Below the pieces are notes generated by a model that saw only the letters and a list, made by a program, of their open reading frames with translations, was not told the origin of the DNA and searched no databases. The position numbers were made by a program, and so were the translations under genes. Positions 58,190 to 64,000 of a DNA stretch of 64,000 bases are shown piece after piece. Positions within the stretch are counted from its first letter, which is position 1; the number at the start of each line of letters is the position of its first letter. The DNA is from Canna indica (taxonomy: Eukaryota > Streptophyta > Magnoliopsida > Zingiberales > Cannaceae). The stretch covers positions 57,450,001-57,514,000 of the forward strand of contig CP136891.1 of NCBI GenBank assembly GCA_034359265.1, written 5' to 3'.

Positions 58190-58925
58190 TTAGCTTCAAG
58201 TCGTTTTGCCATGGCTACGACCTCATGCATTGAAGAAGCTGTTGAGTTAACACCTCAGCTTAGATGTCAGCCCACAAGCCCGATACAAAATAATTTATCA
58301 TAATGGTCTCTAACAACTGTGTGGTTCGTAACGATTGTAGGTTCCTCGAAACTAACTTCGTATTCCTCAACAGTAGACATCTAAATTAATTTCATGAGTT
58401 GACCTTCTGACGATTCCAAATTTGTAGGTTCAAATCTTCGTCGAATGGCATCAACCAAATGCTGCCATCCCGCTAGTTGTTTGCGCCTCTACATCCACCG
58501 GAACCATTTATTGATTGTGCCTTCCATCTTGAAGGAAGCCATCATAAAACGATGTTGGTCCTCTATGGCATAGAACTCGAAGAAGACGTCCTCTGCCAAT
58601 GCAATCCACTCCTCGACATCATTTCCCTTAAAGATAGGCAGTTCAACTTGAGGAGGTTTCGGAGGGAAAGGAAAGTCATCTTCATCCCCGTTTCCTCGGC
58701 TTGCCTTTCCACGGGTATGATTCACTCCTCCTCCCGGACCAATGACCTTAGATTTGGGCTTAGCTAATTGAACTATTAATTTGAGCATTTAGTATCGAGA
58801 TTTGAGAAGTTAAATTTTGAAGTAGCTTTTGCTGCATCTTTATCGATTATCGTTGCAACTCCAGGTTATGCTATTGGGCCTCGAGGCTCGCCTGAAGCGA
58901 TCCCAGGATCTGGTCATGGCAAGTA
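58190..58925 (-). pseudogene. Gypsy gag
   Basis: The minus-strand frame 58788-58489 encodes PPKPPQVELPIFKGNDVEEW, then IALAEDVFFEFYAIEDQHRF and MMASFKMEGTINKWFRWM. This is the LP-F-G-D--W...E-YF plus W-(R/Q)W pattern of gypsy gag. It continues in broken form to about 58200 where the PIF-like element interrupts it. Confidence 0.8.
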
Positions 58926-59026
58926 CTAGTGTCATGTAGCATCTTTAAGGACTCTGCCACCACTTACCCACACGTCTCCATTGCCTTCTCCGTTGACGTC
59001 TTGCAAGGGTGTCATTATTTCAAACT

Positions 59027-59222
59027 CTTAGGGGGCGTTTGGTTGCCCGCAAGTGCAAATGTTGCAAAATCTATTTGCATGCAAAAGCAAATGCCCGCAA
59101 ATAGATTTTGCAGCATATCGTTTGGTTGCCCGCAAGTAGAGTTGCAACTTCTATTTGCAAGCGTTTGGTTGACCGCAAATGGAAGTTGCAATTGCACTTG
59201 CAACTTGTAATTTGCATCTTAC
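59027..59222 (+). repeat. MITE-like start with TTTGGTTGC repeats
   Basis: TTA|GGGGGCGTTTGGTTGCCC resembles a PIF/hAT MITE end. CGTTTGGTTG(C/A)CCGCAA recurs at about 59118 and 59162 with TTGCAACTTCTATTTGC blocks. The matching right end was not found; related TTGCAA motifs appear again near 60050-60100, so the minisatellite may lie inside the element. Confidence 0.45.
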
Positions 59223-59815
59223 GAATTTTTTCAAGCTAGGCCGGGCACAAATTTTTTCGAGACGGATCGGGCACGATTTTTGTTGGGCCGGGCCGTTCAC
59301 GAATTTTTTGGGCAGGCCACGAATTTTTCGGGCCGAGTCGGGCACGAATTTTTTTGAGTCGGACCGAGTCAGGTCGGGTCGTGCACGAATTTTTTCGGGT
59401 CGGGCTGGACACGAACTTTTTCGGGTCGAGCCAAGCATGAATTTTTTCGGGCCGGATCGGGCACGGATTTTTTTGGGTCGAGTCGAGCCGGGCAGTGCAC
59501 AAATTATTTTCGGGCATGGCCGGGCCGGGCAAGAATTTTTTTCGGGCCTGGCCGGGCTGGGCATGAATTTTTTTCGGGCCGAGCACGAATTTTTTCGGGT
59601 CGGGCACGAATTTTACCAGGTCAGGCCAGGCACAAACATTTTTCAGGCAGGCCGGACACAAATTTTTTTGGGCCGGGCCGGGCATGAACTTTTTTCGGGC
59701 CTCGCCGGGGACGAATTTTTCGGTCAGGCCGTGCATGAATTTTTTTAGGCCGGGCTGGGCTGAGCACGAATTTTTTCAGGCCGAGCCTTGCACAAATTTT
59801 CTCAGACTAGCCGAA
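59223..59815. repeat. GC-rich minisatellite, unit about 20-30 bp
   Basis: About 20 imperfect copies of GGCCGGGCACGAATTTTTTCG with variable joins. Because the unit lacks stops, long frames occur on both strands (plus 59179-59748 and minus 59736-59236, 59564-59151) with products made of repeated ARPGP/KKF-type and GRAGHEFF-type words. These are artefacts of the repeat and not genes. Confidence 0.9.
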
Positions 59816-61381
59816 AACTTAGGCCCAACACGATTTGCAAGACCTAGTATGATAAATTAATAATTTTAATTTTTGTATAATATTAAAAAAAATATATAAA
59901 ATTATCAAACGACATCAGATCTAAAATTTGACACTATCATCGTGTTCAGCACGTAAAAACCTACCACTTTGATATTTATCCCGTCTCCATTCGACGACTC
60001 TAAGTCGCACAAATTAATTATTTTTTAATACTTAAATTATTACATTTGCAATCTATAATCTTGTCTTGCGGGCTTTTTAGGTTGCAATTCTATTTGCGGC
60101 CAACAAATGATATTGGAATTACAAGTTACAACTAGTAAATACTATAAAATATTTTTACGGTTAATCAAATAAATTTATTTTCTAAATAATGTAATTAGAG
60201 TTACACCATTTGTATTTGCAGACAATGAAAGCACCAATTATTACGATTATAACTTGTGGTAACATATTTGAAGAATAAATAACATATAAGGAAGGGAAAA
60301 GATACGGCGGAAGAAGAATTAAAGGTCGTTCTTATTCAATGCCATTAAAAGTGTTACAAATGTTTATTTATACTCTCTCCTCCTAAAGACTCAGTCGTGG
60401 ACTCGTGGCCCAAAGATTACATGACCATAGACGTTGTATCGTCGCGGCCTTCTCTGACAATGCTAGTGGCCAGCTGGCGTTATGAGGTCCTTTACATGGA
60501 TTTGACGTGCGTTTAAGTTCTCATCGGTGCTTGGCTCGTGACAGATTCTGCCCTTATCGAGCCCTCTATCTACCAATTTGGAGTTCGATCCTGTAGACAC
60601 AAGCGAAGTCCTTGATACCCCCTTTGATAAGATGTCTACATGTTTCTTCGTATCAGTAGAAGTGACAGTACTCATGACGTTGATCCTAAGCAGGATTTGT
60701 TCATTAATGAATCACTTTTCCACCTCTCATAATTTTTTCAAAATCTAAAATGGTAATTGATATATCATTCCAATTATATTAAGATTTTGATCTTTTTTAT
60801 TCTACTTTTTAAGGTGAAGTTATTAAGATCTGAATTATTTTTTAATGAGAAATTGTGAGTGGCTATATTTGATGATAACAGCAACGAGCATCTTGATTCT
60901 AGCTATAAAGATGACATTTTTTTTTTAAAAAAAACTATTATTTATTTACTTGAACATATAAAAAGTATAGTTATGTTTTTTAAAAATAAGTTATTATATT
61001 TAATATTCAATCAATCCTGGATGTTCCAACTTCAATGGCTCAAGCGAACATGTAAAGATGATATGAGAAAAAAATTACCTCGAGGCATTTCTTTTATCGT
61101 GCAGAATTCATCTTCCTTTGTCATTTTGTATGGCTAACCAAGTACAGCAACCAATTCTGACCTAGAAAAATTGTTTAAGCAGCTAAGAAAATTGCTATAA
61201 GTAACATTCAACAGTAAATTAATATGCTCCATAATTTGCCTTGTGTTGCAAAGTGCCTGTTGATTTCTTCATTTTCCAGCACTATTTATGAATTGCTAAA
61301 ATAATATTCTTTTTTTTTTCAGCAAATTAAAATAATATTCTGAAATTGAAGCCCGAGAAAGAAAACTGTATCCTCTTATGA
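59816..61381. other. Intergenic DNA downstream of GOS12
   Basis: AT-rich with no recognised host gene. The minus-strand frame 60675-60463 (DILSKGVSRTSLVSTGSNSK) looks like the spacer of a copia-type polyprotein but is too short to call. The GOS12 3' UTR probably occupies about 61.15-61.38 kb. Confidence 0.35.
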
Positions 61382-62983
61382 TCATTTTGAAAGCCAATAA
61401 ATAACGAGAAACAAGCTGCAAGCTGCAATGACTGCAGAAAGGATGATAGTGTCCTTGGAGCGCTTCCTTCTGATGGCACCTGCAAGCATCAAAGAATGAA
61501 AGAATTAAAGCATCTAGTATAGCAGACAAAGAGTCTCAGCAGATACGAGCTCCGGGTACCAAGAAGGCCTCGAATTACTGGAAATTTGTCGCCGAGCTGA
61601 ATCACTTTTCCCTGAACATTGCCAAATAAGGTCCTTTGTGATCCCAATACTGATCTCGTTGCTTGTGCTTGATTAATCACCTCATCAATCTGGTTGGGAG
61701 CAACCGAATAAAAACTCTTGTTGATATTCTTTTATTCAAGATGAAACATTGTTGAGTTAATTTAATAATTTATAGTGTGATAATGGCACGTCAAGCGTCA
61801 ACATTAAAAACTCTTGCTCCAGGATTAAGAAAATGTTAAAAATAACTGCTAACAAATGGCACCAAAACTTATAGTTTATGGCCAAAGATTAGACATGCAA
61901 CACTTGTTATCTAGGGAGAACTTTGACATAAAATTAGGAACTAAACCCAATCACAAGAAAGATTAGGATCTTACATGACTTATGTTCCCATGAATTGCTG
62001 CTCTCTCCCTCAGCAAATTTACCCTGGGAGACATACTACCTGATGCCTGTAAAAGAAAACTGGTTTCAAAATAACATATCACAGCATTGACCTATATTTT
62101 GACCTTTGCTCACCTTGGATTCGCTGATATCGTCTCTAACAGAGTTAAGCAGTTCAGCATGCTCCCTCATGGAGTTCAAGTTCCCTTTAGTTCTTCTAAA
62201 TTCCTATACAGTGTTTGAAAAGCATATATCAGAAAACATCGAGACAGGTAAGTAATAGAAGTATAGAGCAGACATGTATGGCTAAATCTTGATTTTCTTA
62301 AGTTGTTTACAGTAGCAATAAAGCAGCAAACAAATGTTTGGTTTGCCTTTCTAGTATAGTTCCATGTAATGATGAAAACGGTGATAGATGATAAAAGGAT
62401 GAAGATAGACCCTAAAAAAGACTCAAAAGACCTTGTATATTTTAGCATAGTAGCCAGTTATTACTTATTACAAAATACATTTGTTATAGCAAACCACACA
62501 ATATGGGTTAAGCACTTTGTAAAAAATATACTAAGAAAAAAATCTCTAACTAATCAAAAAGTACTTTGGCTTTTTATTTCAAGCAGTTGTTCTACTCTTC
62601 AAAGAAGACTTCTCATGATAAGCTGATAGGACAAACAGAATTCTTTGCATAGCTCAGTAGAGATTGATAACTAAAGAAAAGGATGAATGCTAATGTACTA
62701 GAAAAAAATGATTAAGCTGGAACATTAATTGACCAAAGTTGCCACACTGGTGTTGCAGAAATTTGAAACTAAGAAAGAAAATTGACCTGTGTAAACTCAT
62801 GAAGTATGTCTCTGTGTCTTGCAAGTTTTTGGTTTATTGAAGTTGTAGGGGCTGCTGAAGCAGCACAGTGGCTCATAGCCTCATTGACATCGAGTAGTTT
62901 CTCTAATAAGGATTGGATTTCCATCTCCATGGACTTCCATGATCTGCTGGGTTCCAAAGTGGGTGATCCATTGTCTCCATAAC
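61382..62983 (-). CDS. GOS12: Golgi Qb-SNARE GOS12 (GOSR1/Gos28 homologue), 3' five exons
   Basis: Minus-strand exons 62983-62787, 62203-62114, 62046-61975, 61689-61560 and 61479-61382 have GT-AG borders and keep one frame, about 195 codons to TGA. Motifs in order are GDNGSPTLEPSRSWKSMEME and SLLEKLLDVNEAM, then QKLARHRDILHEFTQ, EFRRTKGNLNSMREHAELLN, SVRDDISESK and the SNARE helix QAQATRSVLGSQRTLFGNVQ. A C-terminal anchor follows, TIILSAVIAACSLFLVIYWL. The protein sits in the Golgi membrane and works in ER-Golgi and intra-Golgi fusion. The family's first about 45 residues, before GGY, are not found between 62984 and 64000, so exon 1 is either beyond the window or lost. Confidence 0.93.
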
Positions 62984-63718
62984 CTGAAATACCTTTGACA
63001 AATCATAATCAATCAAATTCCAAGGACATATAACCAATAAAATGATGTCTATTGCATATTTTTTATGTATCAAGAACATTAGATCGTCCAATAAAACCAT
63101 ATTCCTAGCCTTAAATTAACAATATTTCCCTTACTCTTCATTAGATGAATTAATAATTGTCATTTTATTATGTGTAGTTCTTTTAATTAAATCTACAGAA
63201 ACAAGAATTTTTCTATGATCATGATTGACTCAATCTGTATAAACAGTTATAAGCCAGTAAAATCCCAATAGGAATTGCAGTTCAGTAACCACCACACATA
63301 TGATACCTATCACAAGTAATCAACAAGCTATATGAATGTAAAAATACTGAAGGAACAAAAATTGCAAGCATGATATCATCTGCCGAGCTTCATAATCATA
63401 ATTACCAAGCTTTTTCTAGCAATATCTTGATGGACGAAAAAATAAGACTCAAAATTGATGGAGCCAATCAATTAGTGTCGCAAATCATCATGCGGTATGT
63501 GGTGCCAAGTAATAAGGTTGTGCCGTTGGCCCAAGCCTGTCCAGATGGATGAATAGAAAAGGAAACCCAAACACAATAGAATCCTCATCATCAACAGAAC
63601 CAAAAGGGTTACATAATCATATATAGAGTACAATCCTAATTAATAACCCGAATAAGAAAAAGTAAAATAAGAAATAAGAAACACATTTCAGTAAGGCAAG
63701 GTCAATGAGACCAACTAC

Positions 63719-64000
63719 TATCTCGAACATAAGGTCATCAATGGAAATTTAATCTCGTAATCTTGAGTGTGATCAACTACTGTGACGAAAAAATGGTGAC
63801 CCTAGAAAGACAAAAGCACACATTAAATACTTGTCTGACAGAAATTTGAAGAGCAAGAGAGTATAAAGAAGGATCTTACATAAGAAAGGTGATGCATAGC
63901 CTTAGCATACAACACGTCAACGGCTGTAATGGAATGTTGTAGAGGTTCTAAATAGTGCTTGGAAGGAGCAGTCCCCCAGTTTTTGTCCAAAGAATGAGTG
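63719..64000 (-). other. Two candidate exons of an unidentified minus-strand gene
   Basis: Minus strand, 64000-63885 reads in frame THSLDKNWGTAPSKHYLEPL and QHSITAVDVLYAKAMHHLSY up to a donor TAT|GTAAG. A later acceptor TTTCTAG (about 63808) opens GHHFFVTVVDHTQDYEIKFP and then LMTLCSR with a stop at about 63719. The splice phases agree. I do not recognise the protein. It could be the 3' end of a neighbouring host gene, an exon lying in a long GOS12 intron, or retroelement sequence (HFFVTVVD is faintly integrase-like). Confidence 0.35.

Larger units (their letters stand above)
51641..59025 (-). mobile_element. Ty3/gypsy retrotransposon, degenerate, interrupted twice
   Basis: The minus strand carries, in order, gag (58.8-58.5 kb), zinc-knuckle/linker (about 57.2 kb), protease (56.9-56.6), reverse transcriptase (53.7-53.0), RNase H (52.9-52.3) and integrase (52.3-51.65), the Ty3/gypsy arrangement. 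It is split by a solo LTR at 53777-56356 and a PIF/Harbinger-like element at 57377-58189. Neither LTR of the element itself is visible. The 3' end stops inside integrase next to a family A LTR fragment, and the 5' end stops where a MITE-like sequence begins at 59027. Confidence 0.85.

Noticed and set aside
59179..59748. 189-residue plus-strand ORF and 166-residue minus-strand ORF
   Set aside because: Both are products of the GGCCGGGCACGAATTTTTT minisatellite, with repetitive words in every frame; no protein domain.

Overview
This is nuclear DNA of a flowering plant. The evidence is three intron-containing host genes with plant-type proteins, an insert of plastid ycf2, and a dense, nested set of plant transposon types (Ty3/gypsy, long LTRs, LINE, CACTA, hAT, MULE, PIF/Harbinger). 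I cannot name the species. There are no bacterial operons, rRNA genes, CRISPR arrays or tRNAs that I could recognise.

Host genes. (1) 37230-41474, plus strand: an apparently intact nine-exon SKU5-type multicopper-oxidase-like GPI-anchored cell-wall/plasma-membrane protein of 606 residues. (2) 48911-49206, plus strand: TFB5, the 70-residue TFIIH subunit, with two coding exons and a probable distant 5' UTR exon near 46.05-46.41 kb. (3) 61382-62983, minus strand: the last five exons of the Golgi Qb-SNARE GOS12; its first exon is not visible. Two further minus-strand exon candidates of unknown identity lie at 63.7-64.0 kb.

Transposon landscape. 1-8 kb is a patchwork of degenerate Ty3/gypsy sequence in both orientations, interrupted by a 1.27 kb solo LTR (5-bp duplication CTCCT). 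8953-18752 is a 9.8 kb CACTA element (duplication GTA) that carries a degenerate TNP2-type transposase and a second Transposase_24-type gene. It was invaded by a MULE-like inverted-repeat element and by a 1.35 kb LTR, part of which was later tandemly duplicated. 19.45-20.51 kb is an AT-rich MITE-like element. 22.26-23.92 kb is a decayed hAT (DUF659) transposase.

The most interesting object is 24889-31559. It is a hAT-type element with 12-bp terminal inverted repeats and a perfect 8-bp duplication (TATTAGAA). Its interior carries spliced-gene fragments of two unrelated host genes in one orientation: the homeodomain and leucine zipper of a class III HD-ZIP transcription factor, and the 3' half of a NAP1-related/SET histone chaperone (NRP). 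A second, internally deleted CACTA element (26537-30771, duplication TAA) is nested between the two captured pieces. A 640-bp hAT MITE with similar ends and subterminal repeats sits 1 kb away.

42-46 kb holds an inverted pair of fold-back elements, a plastid ycf2 insert and an RNase H-like fragment. A 5'-truncated, internally deleted LINE lies in the probable TFB5 leader intron. 50621-51523 is a long-TIR MULE (perfect 9-bp duplication) inside a sequence that repeats the TFB5 leader-intron end. 51.6-59.0 kb is a minus-strand Ty3/gypsy element split by a 2.58 kb solo LTR and a 0.81 kb PIF/Harbinger-like element. 59.2-59.8 kb is a GC-rich minisatellite that creates long spurious open frames on both strands.
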